Origin: Eucalyptus grandis
Taxonomy: Eukaryota > Streptophyta > Magnoliopsida > Myrtales > Myrtaceae
Length of the DNA: 64,000 nt
Assembly: GCF_016545825.1 (NCBI RefSeq)
Contig: NC_052619.1
Span: 51,572,933-51,636,932, forward strand
Direction of reading: 5' to 3'
Shown here: positions 47,735-59,887 of the stretch, in pieces
Position numbering within the stretch: the stretch's first letter is position 1
How the letters are laid out: every line of letters begins with the position of its first letter
Notes under the pieces: model-generated
Seen by the model: the letters and a program-made list of their open reading frames with translations, nothing else
What the model was told of the DNA's origin: nothing
The model's database searches: none
Position numbers and translations under genes: made by a program

Positions 47735-49804
47735 AGAGAACAGAAGGCATTGAAGCAGAACATTCTGACGGAAGCAGTAGATGACTGTATTGTGTGAGAC
47801 GAACAGTTTGAGGACTAGTCATCTATTGTAATATCTGGCGAGGGAACAATGTACTGTGCTGTTGATACTTAGAGAAATAAAGACATTAGTTTCATCGCTT
47901 AAACTTGGAAGATTGAAAACGAAATATATCGCCTAGAGTTGTATCGTGGCGATTTTCGTGGCGATTTGGGTGCATTTTCTATTCGAATTGATCAGAGGTG
48001 TTCACTGTCCATTAAATGAGGACCACACATTGGAATATGAAACAGCATATTCGTTTCCCAATCCCAAGGATATGTTATTTGCATGGTTACCACCAAGTCA
48101 TCAGCTAAAGTGGCTAGTATCTAATGTAATCTCTAGACCACTTAATTTTAAATGCATCCATTATATTATAAGTTATAACTTGACAAGTATGCGAGCAATT
48201 AAGATTTCATTAAAAGATACACGATCTCAAAATCGCATGCCCCAAGAAAAAAAGAAGAAGAGATGAAAGTAAGGATATCGAGAAAAATAGTATCCAAAAT
48301 ATATGAGAAACCAACTATTTGAACTTATGACAAAAGCGAAGCGTTTGTTTTTGGTCAAGTCTATATGCTAGTAGGTCAAGATTTTTCGAAACTAAGTCAG
48401 ATAGACATGGAAAAATTCGTCCTTCATGTATATGGTATATATTTTCGCAATGTGCATTTGTATACTGACCAAAAAATTTCAGCTTTTGGCCAGATGGTGT
48501 TTTTTTGTGAGAGAACGCATGTCTCCACCGGGCTAAATATATTATGGTTTCGTCTTTGTTCGTTTCTCGTCTGTTTCTCACCGGCCCTCTTTCTTGTTTG
48601 ACATCAGCAGTGACGTTAATACGAACCACGAGACCTTTGATGACTAATCCGAACCATAAGATTACACGGACACCTTTTTCAGACACTGTGATATTGTATC
48701 GCGGATAAGCCAATGGTTTTCAGAAGGCAAAGCATGATTCCACTTAGCGACCAGTGAATCACCGTATCATCTCTCGTCTCTTGGCTCTGTTCTTACCTCG
48801 GAAAGAATAAAGAAACGAAGAAAAAGACCATGAACAGTAAACAATGAAAGAAAAGAGAAGAAAAGATCAAAATATCTATAATTTTTTTCAAAACGACGTC
48901 GTTTTGAGTGGAGTTGTGCATGTCAATATCACTAACCCTTGCCATGTAAGATGACAAGCATTGATTTGCACCTCTACATCGGAATTTCCTGATATAAATT
49001 AGTTGGATAGACAATATTACAAAATTGTTGAAAGGTTCATGACTACACTAGCCGAATTGGACAGTTTATTACAAAATTGGAACTTGTACAATTTGTTCAC
49101 AGCTTTTGGGTAGTTTTTCCCATCTTAAGTAAGTCGTAATTTAATACATGGACGCATAAGCTCTATGCTTTTCTTATTATGAAGGTTGAATTCCATTTGA
49201 AGGTTAGGTAATCGTTTTCTGGTTTAGGTATTTATTTTTTGTCCTATGGTGAATTAGGTGATGCTTTTTTCGCCTCGTTGGGACAGAGAAAACTGCTTTG
49301 TCTCCAATCCGGCAACTTCCATATTGCTGAACCTGGACATGAATTTAGTATCTGTACCACAATTGTTGAAATAACCTATTGAAAAAACCTAGATTGGTTG
49401 AAATTGGTTGATTTGGGTCATCTAGGAACCGGCTTGTTGAATTAAAGTCTATCGAACCCATTGGTTGATCCAGGCTGAAATTGGATTAGTCCACTTATCA
49501 ATTGCGTTAACATGTCAGGGCTCAACAGCCGGCAATTATCTGGATTTGTAAGAAAGATCCATGCATAGCCGGTGATGGGCCTTTTCTCTTGGAAATTGGA
49601 CATTGCTGAAAAATGCTTTCAAAGATCTTTCTATTGGAGTTTTCGAAGTTCTCCATATCCACCAAAATGTTTAATTTTTACTAGTTCAGATTTTCAAATG
49701 AGATAAAAAAAAAAATCATTTTGAGATGTTTGCTTTCAAAAGTTTCTAAAATAAGTTTCTAAAGAAAAATACTCGAGTTTAGCGCACATCAGACGATCCC
49801 TTCC
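47735..49804. other. Hydrolase 3' end and intergenic DNA
   Basis: The 3' UTR probably ends near 47890 (AATAAAG at 47876-47882). The rest is AT-rich with no recognised gene. An 18-bp perfect palindrome is at 48889-48906. 49330-49520 has recurrent GGTTGA and GAACC phrases but no defined ends. Confidence 0.55.
48889..48906. promoter_or_regulatory. 18-bp perfect palindrome with ACGT core
   Basis: CAAAACGACGTCGTTTTG is a perfect inverted repeat without spacer. Its centre GACGTC is a C-box-like bZIP site. It is more than 1.1 kb from the nearest recognised gene end. Confidence 0.6.
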
Positions 49805-50547
49805 TCGAGACTGTGGAGTGGTTCCTCGGGTCCAAGATTCGGGGACAAGGGGGTAGGTTTCCCAAGTTCAAGCACTGGATTCTACGCACTCCCGAGGCTA
49901 AGTACGAGGCATCGGAAGTAGGGGACCGAGGTCCCATCTTACTCTGTTGCGTAGTGGCGAGTGTTGGGGTCCCTAGTTCAACGCACCAACGTCCCGAGTC
50001 CAGCTACTGAAGTTTCAGGACTAAGCATGGTGGTCTTGAATTTGACCCACAAGCACCCAAGATATTGGGTCCTAGCACTTGGTTCCTAAGTTCGACCCTA
50101 AGGTCCTATGTTTCGCAGCTGAAGTTCCCTATCTCCATAGATGAGGCGATCGGGTTCTCGAATTTAGATGATAAGGTCTTGGTTTAGCCTTAGGTCAAGG
50201 GCATGGGGATTGGGGTCCCAAGTTCAAGGTCGATGACACGGGCGTGTATTTTAAATATTATAACTTTTTACTAAGTTCCTTGATATTTAACATATGGTAG
50301 GATAGAATTTCTTTGTAATTTAATTAGAATTTCATTAGTTCTTCAAATATGTTAAGTTTTCTTGTTATATAAAATATTGAGAGTTTTCCTCTGTTGCATT
50401 CATGTGTGTGCGCCATTGTGTGTAGTGCGAGTGTTCACTCGTGTCGGCAAATTGCCACTTGTGCAATCACTCTTTTATGTTACATTAAACAGTCTGGCAT
50501 TTGAGCACTGATGTCTCAAATTCAACCTTAAGATGCAAAGCCCGGCT
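49805..50547. repeat. Repeat A, left copy
   Basis: From 49877 it aligns with 55355 onwards: CCGAGG...GAGGCA, TAGTGGCG...GTGTTGGGGTC, GACTAAGCAT, then GATGACA(C/T)GGG and AAATATTAT. It is rich in short recurring phrases such as GGTCCCAAGTTCAA, as if grown from a 25-60 bp unit. It ends where a gypsy LTR fragment starts at 50548. It may be an old LTR; ends were not established. Confidence 0.6.
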
Positions 50548-50642
50548 TGTCACACCCCAAAAACTACAAAGAATGGGGATGACATGGAGGTCCTTCTTTA
50601 CAAATGACGCAGCCTCAAACACAACCAACAAACTGATATTAA

Positions 50643-50694
<52 letters not shown>

Positions 50695-50737
50695 TCGATA
50701 AAACCTTCAAATTGGTTGCAACATCAAAGTTCCTATA
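50548..50737 (-). mobile_element. Gypsy LTR fragment, cut by the copia insertion
   Basis: It begins TGTCACACCCC, as the LTRs at 35893, 42561 and 59749 do, and follows them through CAAACTGATAT and a long TA run (50646-50690) to TTGGTTGCAACATCAAAG. It then stops at the copia LTR. The rest of the LTR is not found on the other side. Confidence 0.85.
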
Positions 50738-51651
50738 TGTTGGAGAAATCTTCCGGAGTATTTTGAAGTGACAAAACGTTTCCATCGCCCAGCCTCGAAG
50801 ATTTGCAGACTCTACTATTTAAAGTCAAGACCTCCTTTCGCGACTCAATACTCAAAGTCTATTCTCATTGATGCTTTCTAATCCGTCAAGAAGGGCTATC
50901 CAGATCGGATGTTTCGTTAAGGATTTGACCTATCGACGGAGAAGATCTCTTGGCTGGATATGACATAACGAAATCCTTTATTGACTCAAAGATTGAGGAT
51001 CTGATGATTGGCGGAGTATACTTGGAAGGTTCTACTTATGGAAACCGAGATCCTGATTGTATAGGCGAGCAGGATTGATGGGCTATCGACATGTTCCTTA
51101 AATAGCTTGAATGATCTTCCTAATTGATTCTGTCCAACGGGAAGATTGGAAGAATTTATTTGGTAAGTGCCAACGGGTATGATGGCATAAAGGAGTATAT
51201 AAGGAAGACGTTCCAGTTGTTCAAGTGTGTGTGCGATAGAAGAATTCCAAAGTCTGAAGCTCTTTGTTCTTAGTCAATTCATTTTCTGAGCAAAATCTTG
51301 TATGCAAAAGAGAGTCCATATTCTTGAGAAACCTTGAGGAAGTGTGCTAGAGTATCTACACTGTGGAATCAAGGGAAAGCCTTGCTGTAACAACTCTTTT
51401 GTTCATAGTGAAATCCAGCTGGTGGGCTGTCAGTGTGGAAGAGTTGACGTAGGCTTGGAATAAGCCGAACAACTATAATTTCTGTATTCATTTTCTCTTC
51501 CCTACTCTCTGCTTTACTTTGATCATAATTCGCTTTGTTAACGAAAGGAGAACTTCCTTTCTATTGTCTGCTTAGTATTGCTCTCTTATCTCGAGAAAAT
51601 ATTTTTTACACCTATTCACCCCCTCTCTAGGTGCTTATACTAGCTATCTCA
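50738..51651 (+). repeat. 5' LTR of the copia element
   Basis: A 914-bp LTR with TG...CA ends. It is bounded on the right by the primer binding site TTGGTATCGAGCTC at about 51653-51666, which resembles the initiator-Met tRNA complement with a small change. Confidence 0.8.
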
Positions 51652-51709
51652 ATTGGTATCGAGCTCGTGTACTCACTTTGTTTGAAGTGTTTTACTGAGT
51701 TAAAGATCC

Positions 51710-53401
51710 ATGGCTAGTATGTTAGCTCTAGGGCTAGTAGAAGGGCAAAGCAATACCAAACCGCCTTACTTTGATGGAAATGAATACAACATATGGAAAA
51801 ACAAGATGAAGGCGTTCCTAAGATCAAATGATCCTCTGGAATGGGACGTTGTAGACAAATGAATCATTCCTAAAGTTGCACCTGTCTCATAGAGAGGAAA
51901 AGAAACTGTTGAGTCTAGTGAAATGACTTAGGAAGAGATAACCAAGAGACAAGCTCTTGATGCAAAATCAATTTATTCTTTATATTGTGCTTTGTCACCT
52001 ACTGAATATAACAGATTATCTTCTTGTGTTATAGTGAAAGAAGTTTGAGATAGATTACATATTACCTATGAAGGAACCGATCGAGTGAAAGAAACCAGAA
52101 TCAACATTCTCCTCGGTCAATACGAAGCCTTCAAAATGAAATCAGGAGAATCTATAACTGACATGTTTAGTCGTTTTACAGAAATCGTGAATGGTCTTGA
52201 AAATCAAGGTTAACGAATTTCTGATCCCATGAAAGTAAACAAGCTACTGCGTGGATTCTCCAAGGATTGGAATCACATAAAGACCTCAATAAGGGAGACA
52301 CAAAGAGTTATGCCACTATCTGTCGATGAGTTAGTTGGGACTCTTCAGTCTTATGAAGTGGAACGAATCAATGAAGACGAAGATCCTAAAGGTAAGAAAT
52401 TCATTGCATTAAAATCCAATGATGATTCTGATGTTACAGATTCTGAAGACGATATGGATGATGAGGAGCTTGCTCTCATGATAAGAAGATTCAGAAAGCT
52501 GTACAGAAAAGGAAGAAGATTCTATCCAAAGAAACAAAGTTTTCAAAAGTAACAGACTAAGTTTGTTGAGGATGATGAATCAAATAGAGATGTAGTCTCG
52601 CTTTGAATGTAAGAAACATGGACACATCGACTCCAACTGTCCTCTTTTTGAGGAAGAAGAAAGGAAAAAACTAAAAAGTATCGAAAGGCTCTTAAAGCGA
52701 AACCTGGGAGTGATACGTAATGTGAAGAAAGTGATGATGATTATGCCAATATATGTCTGGTGGCACAATCGGATTTAGATTCAAATTCCAAGACAGACTC
52801 AGATTCAGACAGTGAAGTTGAGGTGAGTAACTCTAAAATCCTTATTAAAGTTTCTAAATACATTGATGAGTTGTGTTTTAGTCTTAAGACTTCTCTTAAA
52901 ATGATTTCCGAACTTAAAAAGGAAAATTCTGCATTAAAACAACAGGAAAATGTTTTAAAAGAAAAGGTGAAATGTTTAGACATGAATGTTTCTACTCTTA
53001 AAGAAAGAGAAGACAACCTTTCGAAAGAAAATGTATTTTTAAAAATGACATATCAAATATTTCCAAAAGATTTTCAATAGGATTTGAGAAACTTGAGAAA
53101 ATTCTTTCAGACAAAGACCTTATTTCAATAAACTGGTTTGGGAATGACTGTGGAAACCATTCCTTTAATTGATTTTCCTAAAGTGAAGGAAAGAATTAAG
53201 CAAAGACCCATAAGAGATGCTTACAAAAATCATTTTAAAAAGGTCTTTATAAAACCAATAGGTCTCAATGCTCTCAGATGTTCAAAGTGCAATAGTTCAT
53301 ATCATTTTGAGAAAGAATGTCCTATGGTTTGGAAACCTGTTAAGAAAGTATGGGCAAAAACTGCATATCATACTAACACCAATGGACCCAATAAAATATA
53401 G
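51710..53401 (+). pseudogene. Gag region of the copia element
   Basis: It starts MASMLALGLVEGQ and KPPYFDGNEYNIWKNKMKAF, with a stop at 51859. The UBN2-type gag follows (RLHITYEGTDRVKETRINIL... to 52200; KVNKLLRGFSKDWNHIKTSI from 52235). The zinc knuckle has its first Cys changed to Arg (RFECKKHGHIDSNC, about 52588-52630). A coiled-coil-like Lys/Glu-rich piece (52760-53080) and a second knuckle (CSKCNSSYHFEKEC, about 53280-53320) complete it. Confidence 0.8.
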
Positions 53402-53432
53402 GTACCAAAGAAAGTTTGAGTCTCTTTTTTAA

Positions 53433-54770
53433 ATGCATGTCACTATCAAGAAGAAGGTAAAATGGTATCTAGATAGTAGATGCTCAAGACATATGACAGG
53501 AGATTCAAATTGCTTCATAAAGCTCATTCAAGTAAATGGTGGAAAAGTATCATTTGGAGGAAACATCAAAGGAAGAATTGTGGGATTTGGAACTGTAAAT
53601 ATTGAAAACCTCACAATCAGCAATGTTTCCTTAGTGGAAGGACTCAACTACAATCCGCTCGCATCGATCCGCCAGCGATACCGATTTCAAAATCAACTTT
53701 CAAGAAAGAATATGTTTAGGAACTAGTAAAGATTCCACTCAGTCATCATGGGTCGAAGACATGGAAATATCTACCTCTTGGACGTGAAACCAGATGAATC
53801 GCAATGTCTAATCTTAATTCAAGACGAAGGCGAACTTATGGCACAGAAAACTTGGGCACATCAATATGAAGCAAATAGCCAAAGTTTCAGCAAAGAAGCT
53901 AGTTCGTGATCTACCCAATCTGTCATACCAAAAGTCTGATCTATGTACACCATGTGTATTGGGAAAGCAGGTAAGAAATTCATTTAAACCAATAAATCAA
54001 GTTTCCACTAATTGTGTACTGCAGCTTCTGCATATGGATCTCTTTGGATCAACAAGAACTCAGAGCATTAGAGGTAAAAAATATTGCCTAGTAATTGTGG
54101 ATGACTACTCACAATTTACTTGGGTATATTTCCTGACAAGTAAGTCTGAAACATTTATTTACTTTGAAAAGTTTGCTAAAAAGATTCAAAATGAAAAATG
54201 GTATGATATTTCAAGTATAAGAATAGACCATGGAGGTGAATTTGAAAATCAATATTTTACAAAATTCTGTGATGAATCTGGTTTTCAGCATGTGTTCTCC
54301 TCTCCATATACTCCAGAGCAAAACGGAGTTGTGGAAAGAAAGAATAGGTCGCTTCAAGAAATGGCTAGAACTCTTTTAATTGAAAGTAACATCTCTTCAC
54401 GTTTTTGGGCTGAAGAAGTTTCTACAGCATGTTATATTATTAATAGAGTTTTTCTAAGACCTATTATGGAAAAAAAAACCCTATGAGTTATTCAAAGGAA
54501 AAAAAGCCTATTGTTTCATATTTTCATGTGTTTGGATGTAAATGCTTTATATTGAAAAATGCAAATGATCGAGTTGGCAAGTTTGAAGAAAATCGACGAA
54601 GGCATCTTCCTTGGATATTCTACCTCAAGCAAAGCCTACAGAGTCTACAACAAGAAGACTCAATCTGTGGAGGAATCAATGAATGTCAAATTCCAAGATT
54701 TTATGCAAAATGAATCTATTCGCACCCATCTTGAAGAATCAACCCGCCCGAGACTCTACAAAGTCTAAAT
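53433..54770 (+). pseudogene. Protease and integrase of the copia element
   Basis: The protease motif reads WYLDSRCSRHMTGD, with Arg where the catalytic DSG has Gly. The integrase begins with the GAG-pre-integrase CTPCVLGKQ (about 53946). The core shows the three acidic positions in LLHMDLFG, IRIDHGGEF and EQNGVVERKNRSLQE (54030-54360). The downstream FHVFGCKCFILKN and IDEGIFLGYSTSSKAYRVYN are in shifted frames. Confidence 0.85.
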
Positions 54771-54811
54771 CTCAAGAAGCGATTCAAACTTGAAAGACTA
54801 GCATCAAATGA

Positions 54812-55305
54812 TTGTTGAAGATTCAAATGAAGAAAGTGATCATCAACTCCGACAAATCAACCAAGAATCGGAAGCATAAGTCCAGTCATCCCAAAGATCT
54901 TATTATAGGCGAGATTAATGAAGGAATTCGCACAAGATCCAAAATGCGCGAAGAGTCTAGTGGTGTACCTCTTATTTCTGAAATAGAACCCAAAAGCATA
55001 AAAGACTCTTTATCTGATGAAAGCTGGATTGAAGCCATGCAAGAAGAACTCAGGCAATTCAGTATTAATGATGTCCGGGAATTGACTCCTAAACCGAAAG
55101 ATAAATATATTATTGGAGCTAAATGGGTTTTCAGGAACAAGATGGACGAGAAAGGAAAGGTCGTAAGAAAGAAAGCAAAACTCGTGGCCAAGGAATATAC
55201 GCAAGAAGAAGGGATAGACTATGATGTGACTTACGCACCAGTAGCGAGGTTAGAAGCAATTAGAATATTACTTGCTTTTGCTTGTTATAAGTTAGCTGTG
55301 GACTA
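54812..55305 (+). pseudogene. Truncated reverse transcriptase of the copia element
   Basis: It has SWIEAMQEELRQF, GAKWVFRNKMDEKGKVVRKK, AKLVAKEYTQEEGIDY and TYAPVARLEAIRILLAFA. It stops at KLAVD, just before the motif that would carry the first catalytic Asp region. A stop codon (55303-55305) and unrelated DNA follow. Confidence 0.85.
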
Positions 55306-55522
55306 GGATCCTTATGTGAATGATCCAGGGTCAATTTACAACATCCATGTATTGGAATCTCTAAGCTCCCGAGATTATATATGAGGCACTAAGTAGGACA
55401 CCGAGGTCTCGTCTTGCCTTGTTGTCTAGTGGCGTGTGTTGGGGTCTTAGGTTCAAGGCACTGACGTTCTTAATCCAAGAGGTCTTGAGACTAAGCATTG
55501 AAGTCTCGAATTTGATCCATAA

Positions 55523-56275
55523 GGGCGTGTTTGATAACGTTTCTGTTGCCGGGAACAATTTCTAAGCATTTTAAGCCGTTTGGTAACTGTCCAAAATTTC
55601 AATTCTCGGAATAGAATTGCGTTTAGTACAGTGCTCAAAATTTCTACTCCAAATCATTTTCTTTTAATTTTTAAATATTTTTATTAATTTTTTTCCTTTT
55701 TTCTTCTTTTCTTTTTTCCCTTTCTTTCTCATATTCTTCTTCTTCAAGTGGCCAATTGTCAACAGGTTGGTTGGTGACTCGGCTAGACGAGAGTTGGCAA
55801 CCTCAGGAGCGTTGCCAACCCTGGCGAGGACGGCCATCGTTGGCCGAGCCTTGCTGGCAGCCGGGTAAGGCTCGGCCAAGCCTCGAGGTTGGGGGAGGCC
55901 CGCTTGGCCACCGACGAGGCTCGCCTAGCCCTTTTGAGCCTCACTGAACTAGTTGCTAGTGATTGGCGATGGTGGGCGGCGGATGGCGAACGGCAACCAC
56001 GGCGGTGGCAGTAGATGAAGAAGAAGAAAAGGGAAGAAGAACAAGAAAATAAAAAGAGAAATTGATTTTAGAATTGTTCCCAAGAACAAGAATCAACCTT
56101 TTTTATTTTTATTTTTTTATTCTTGATTCTCATTCCAAATCTACTTTGGGAACAAAAAAATAGAAATTTATTTTCGAGAACAAAATTTTTACTAAACACG
56201 ATTCTATTCCAAAATTGCTCATGGGAACAAAAGAATATAAATTTTTACTATTTGGCCAGATTAGCAAACATGACC
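55523..56275. mobile_element. PIF/Harbinger-type MITE with GC-rich core, copy 3
   Basis: The left end GGGCGTGTTTGATAACG and the reversed right end GGTCATGTTTGCTAATC are inverted repeats. The 3-bp target duplication TAA is at 55520-55522 and 56276-56278 (PIF/Harbinger elements use TWA). The empty site is near 50050 in the left copy of repeat A. The core (55760-56010) is GC-rich with GCCTCGCC-like phrases. No transposase. Confidence 0.85.
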
Positions 56276-56708
56276 TAAGCAAGCACCCAAAGGTCATGGG
56301 TCTGGGCAACTGGGACCTAAGTCCAACCACAAGGTTCTATGTTTGGTAGCCAAAGTCTCATCTCTTCATGGATTCAACAGTTTGAGTTTTGAGTTAAGAT
56401 GCTGAAGGCTTGGTTCAACCCTAGGTGCTAGGGACCGCGCCCATTGTTCCCAAGTTGATGACATGGGATGCATGTTTTTAAATATTATGATTTTTATTTA
56501 TTCTCTTGTCTTTCTTTATTTTAGAAATTATTTTAGAATACTGGATGATTTGTTTCAATAGTTATCATTTACATATTTAAGATATCGTGGGATAGAATTT
56601 CTTATTAGTTTACATATTTCCTATTATAAAATTAGAATTTCCTAAGTGTTTTAGATATAAATATGCATTGTGTTTTCTTGTAATTTGGCTTATTTATTGA
56701 TGAATAAA

Positions 56709-57315
56709 GGAAAATTTCAAATGAGGGCATATGGTGCTCTCATTTTCTCAAATAAGTCTCGAAGTAGCCGTTATTTTAAATAAGGGCTAGAAAAAAAATG
56801 AATTGACCAAATTCTCTCGAATAAGGACTTTTGGCTAGCCGTTGACTATTCTGCCATTGGAGAAAGGGTATTTTAGTAAAAAAGTTCTAAGTATATATTT
56901 TTTATTTTTCTCCTTGCCATGCCTCAAGTGAGGGTTGCCTTTGCTAACGTTGGGTGAGGGTGAAGGTTGCCCTTGTTAGCCCAAGTGAGGCGATCCTTGC
57001 CAAATGCTGGGGAGGAGGAGCCGTTGCCTGAGTCCAGCAACTTGATGGAAAAGGGGGAAAAAGAAAAATAAAATAACAAAAAAAAAGAAAAAAAAGGAAT
57101 TTTTGTAAAGATGAAAATGCCTTTCGATCAGCAAGGTTAGCCTCTTCTTTGAGACCAATATGGCTACTTTAGGTATTCATATGAAACAATTTCACTTCAA
57201 GCCCTTATTTGAGAAAATTATAGCACTTCAAGCCCTTATTTAAAATAAAGTCTACTTTAGGCCATTATATGAGAAAAAAAAAAGGAACACTTGAAGCCCT
57301 TATTTGGAATTTTCC
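56709..57315. mobile_element. MULE-type MITE, 607 bp
   Basis: The left end GGAAAATTTCAAATGAGGGC and the reversed right end GGAAAATTCCAAATAAGGGC match at 18 of 20 positions. The 9-bp flanks ATGAATAAA (56700-56708) and ATGAATTAA (57316-57324) differ by one base; 9 bp is the Mutator-like size. The inner right end repeats CAAGCCCTTATTT three times. No transposase. Confidence 0.85.
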
Positions 57316-57520
57316 ATGAATTAATGAAAAATAGTGAGGTTTTCTTTGTAGCATTTCGTGTATGTGCATCGAAATGCATATCATGAGTGTTTACTTGTGT
57401 TAAGGAATTCTCATATATGCTATCACTCATTTAGGTTACGTTGGGCTATCATAGGTGTTGTCTAGGCATCACTTGTCTAGCAGTAGTGCTTGTTCAACAC
57501 TTGTTGCTCCATAGCTTGCA

Positions 57521-59366
57521 TATAAACTAATTCGATTTGGATCACCATTGGGTTTTTATTTCTTAACCATACCAATTTGCTTCTTAAATTCACCAATTTA
57601 TCGAAAGGTCGAAAAAAGAAAATCCATGCCTAATAATTAGGGAAAATAAAAGTTTAATATCATCTCTGGTATGAGCTGGATTTATAGTGCCACTAGTGAG
57701 CAATTTCACCCAAAAGAACATGTTTAATTGAGAAACCTTGAACCGACACAAACAAGGAAAGGATTACCCACAAAGGGCAAGACAGAAAAGGTGAAATATA
57801 GACTCCACCTTAAAAAGAAAACCCAATTATAGATTCACCATCATAGCATCCAGCCAAAAGATGGAAAAAGGAAGGAACCCCATCGATTGCGACAATCACT
57901 ATCGGAAAATAGATAAGCTTCGCACAACTTGTGCACTCCACAAAATGATTGCGCCCATCACAAGTTATGGAGCGCCCCAATGTCAACATCTTTAGGGCTA
58001 GAACGGCTTAATTGATAAGAAATCATCTTGATTATCATCAAGACAACGTTGGCCTAAGAAATCGAGTCTGATTGGGATTTGGAAAAAAATGCATATATTC
58101 GCGTCGATAATGACATTTTACGCGCGCGGGTAACATTTTCAATGGTGGGATTGGTGTAGGTCTGCGCATCCAGAAATGATTGTCGCCACAATGAGTCTTT
58201 ATCTTGATATTGATTAAGTTTAACGCGTTTTTATAAAGAGTCAAATGATTTATTTTTTTTAAAAGCAAAGAATTAATCATTATTTGATGCCTAGGGGGCC
58301 GTGCCAAACACAGAGAACGAGGAGACATCGCCATAGAAAAAGTTGGCACCTTGATTTGACGGATTTTTTCATACTACACACATCAACCGTTCACGTACTC
58401 CAAAGGCGGGGCCTCTCATGCTCCGAGTCATGAAATGCCCACAAGAATTTATTTGCTTTGTCACTATATTATTTATCACCTATGTATGTATTTATGCATC
58501 AACATAGGTGAAAATCATCATATATAAACCGAACCACTATGAGTCAAATTATTCCATACATACATACATATATATATATATATATGTATATATGTAAAGT
58601 ATGTTTGTTTTGTGATTTTTGCTCTATTAAGTTAATGTAACATGTACAAAAGGCGATCGTCCGACGAGTTTGAGATTTTACAAAACACAAGCTAAATTGT
58701 TCCCTCTAGTCAATTTCAAAAGAGTTGGAATATTGCAAACTTAACGAATTTTTATTTTCTTTTGAAAAACAGAACACCATTTGTCCGCACAACAAGAGGA
58801 GACATTACCAAATTTTGTGGACATGCTTTGTCCGAGACCCAGCCCATGTCCAGCAGCCCAGATTGTGATGGGTCCAGCCTGGACAGGCCCATGGGGTGGC
58901 TGATGGGCCTTGTCAAACACTATTCAGTTGCTCTCCTAAGCTACATAAACGATCAACGATAAAATTCAATGTCACAAGACAATTTTCTATCGGGCACAAT
59001 GCAAATAACGAGGTCTTAGAATTATATAATTGCTTTTGAGATGCGAAGTTCTCCTTTATCTAAATCAATCATAGCATGTCAAGTGTTACCAACTTCCTTA
59101 TCTTCTTTCAAGATTAATAATAGTATTTTTCCACATGATGATCCACTTGGATGGATTGAAATGTCATACTTTGAGAGCACATAATTTTTTTTAGTAGATA
59201 GATATTTCATTCCTTCTCCTTTTTGCATTCTAATATAAAAATATGAATGCTACTACCCAATATGCTTTCCACTTAATGATTGGAGCGTTGATCTTGTTGT
59301 AAATGCTAGATCATCAACTAGGCCGTCTTAATAAAGATTAGTTGAAGTTTGCTATACTTAAGCTCT
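57521..59366. other. Gene-free AT-rich DNA
   Basis: No protein family or RNA gene recognised. There is a TA microsatellite at about 58567-58586. 58790-58920 has GGCCCATG/GGGCCTTG phrases with no reading frame of note. Confidence 0.55.
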
Positions 59367-59748
59367 TTGTGAGGTGCCCAAAACAGGCTCCAAATTGCAT
59401 AAAGACCTTTGACATGAGCCTGTAATTTGAAGAGACAGTCGACGTGACCCCAAGTTTTGTATATTTGTAATCTTAACGCATGTATGTTGTGGACCTACTT
59501 GGTCGCATCCCATATGCTTGGGTTTTGTCATGTTCAATTGGATGTCGCCATATCCAAGTTTGTCATAGCTGTCGACCTAGACTAGGTAAGAACCACATCA
59601 ATTTGCTTTAGTCGGTCGTGAGTAAATTATGAGCTGGGATAAATGCAAGTGAATCTCAAGTGATGCACTGGAGAAAATATTTGGAAATGCCATCGAACCT
59701 CACCTTTTGTCACTTCTAAGTAGTTATTAAATGATCGGGAACGCCTTC
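59367..59748. repeat. Left flank of gypsy element 2, duplicate of 35515-35892
   Basis: It matches the flank of element 1 up to and including the target site CCTTC (59744-59748). See 35515-35892 for what this implies. Confidence 0.85.
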
Positions 59749-59847
59749 TGTCACACTCGAAAACTACAAAGAATGGGGATGGCATGACACAGTAGTCCAT
59801 CCACACGAAGGACGCAGCCTCAAACACAACCGACAAACCGATATCAA

Positions 59848-59887
<40 letters not shown>

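Larger units (their letters stand above)
50738..55305 (+). mobile_element. 3'-truncated Ty1/copia retrotransposon
   Basis: The 5' LTR 50738-51651 (TGTTGGAG...ATCTCA) is followed by a PBS and copia-order domains: gag, protease, integrase, reverse transcriptase. The RT stops after its first motif (LAFACYKLAVD, 55305) and neither the rest of RT, RNase H nor a 3' LTR follows. Many stops and frameshifts. The SIRE-like style of the protease and gag is an impression only. Confidence 0.85.
55355..57520. repeat. Repeat A, right copy, with two MITE insertions
   Basis: The repeat is in three pieces, 55355-55522, 56276-56708 and 57316-about 57520, each aligning in order with 49877-50547. It is interrupted by a PIF/Harbinger-type MITE and a MULE-type MITE. 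The left copy lacks both insertions and so serves as a related empty site. Confidence 0.65.
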
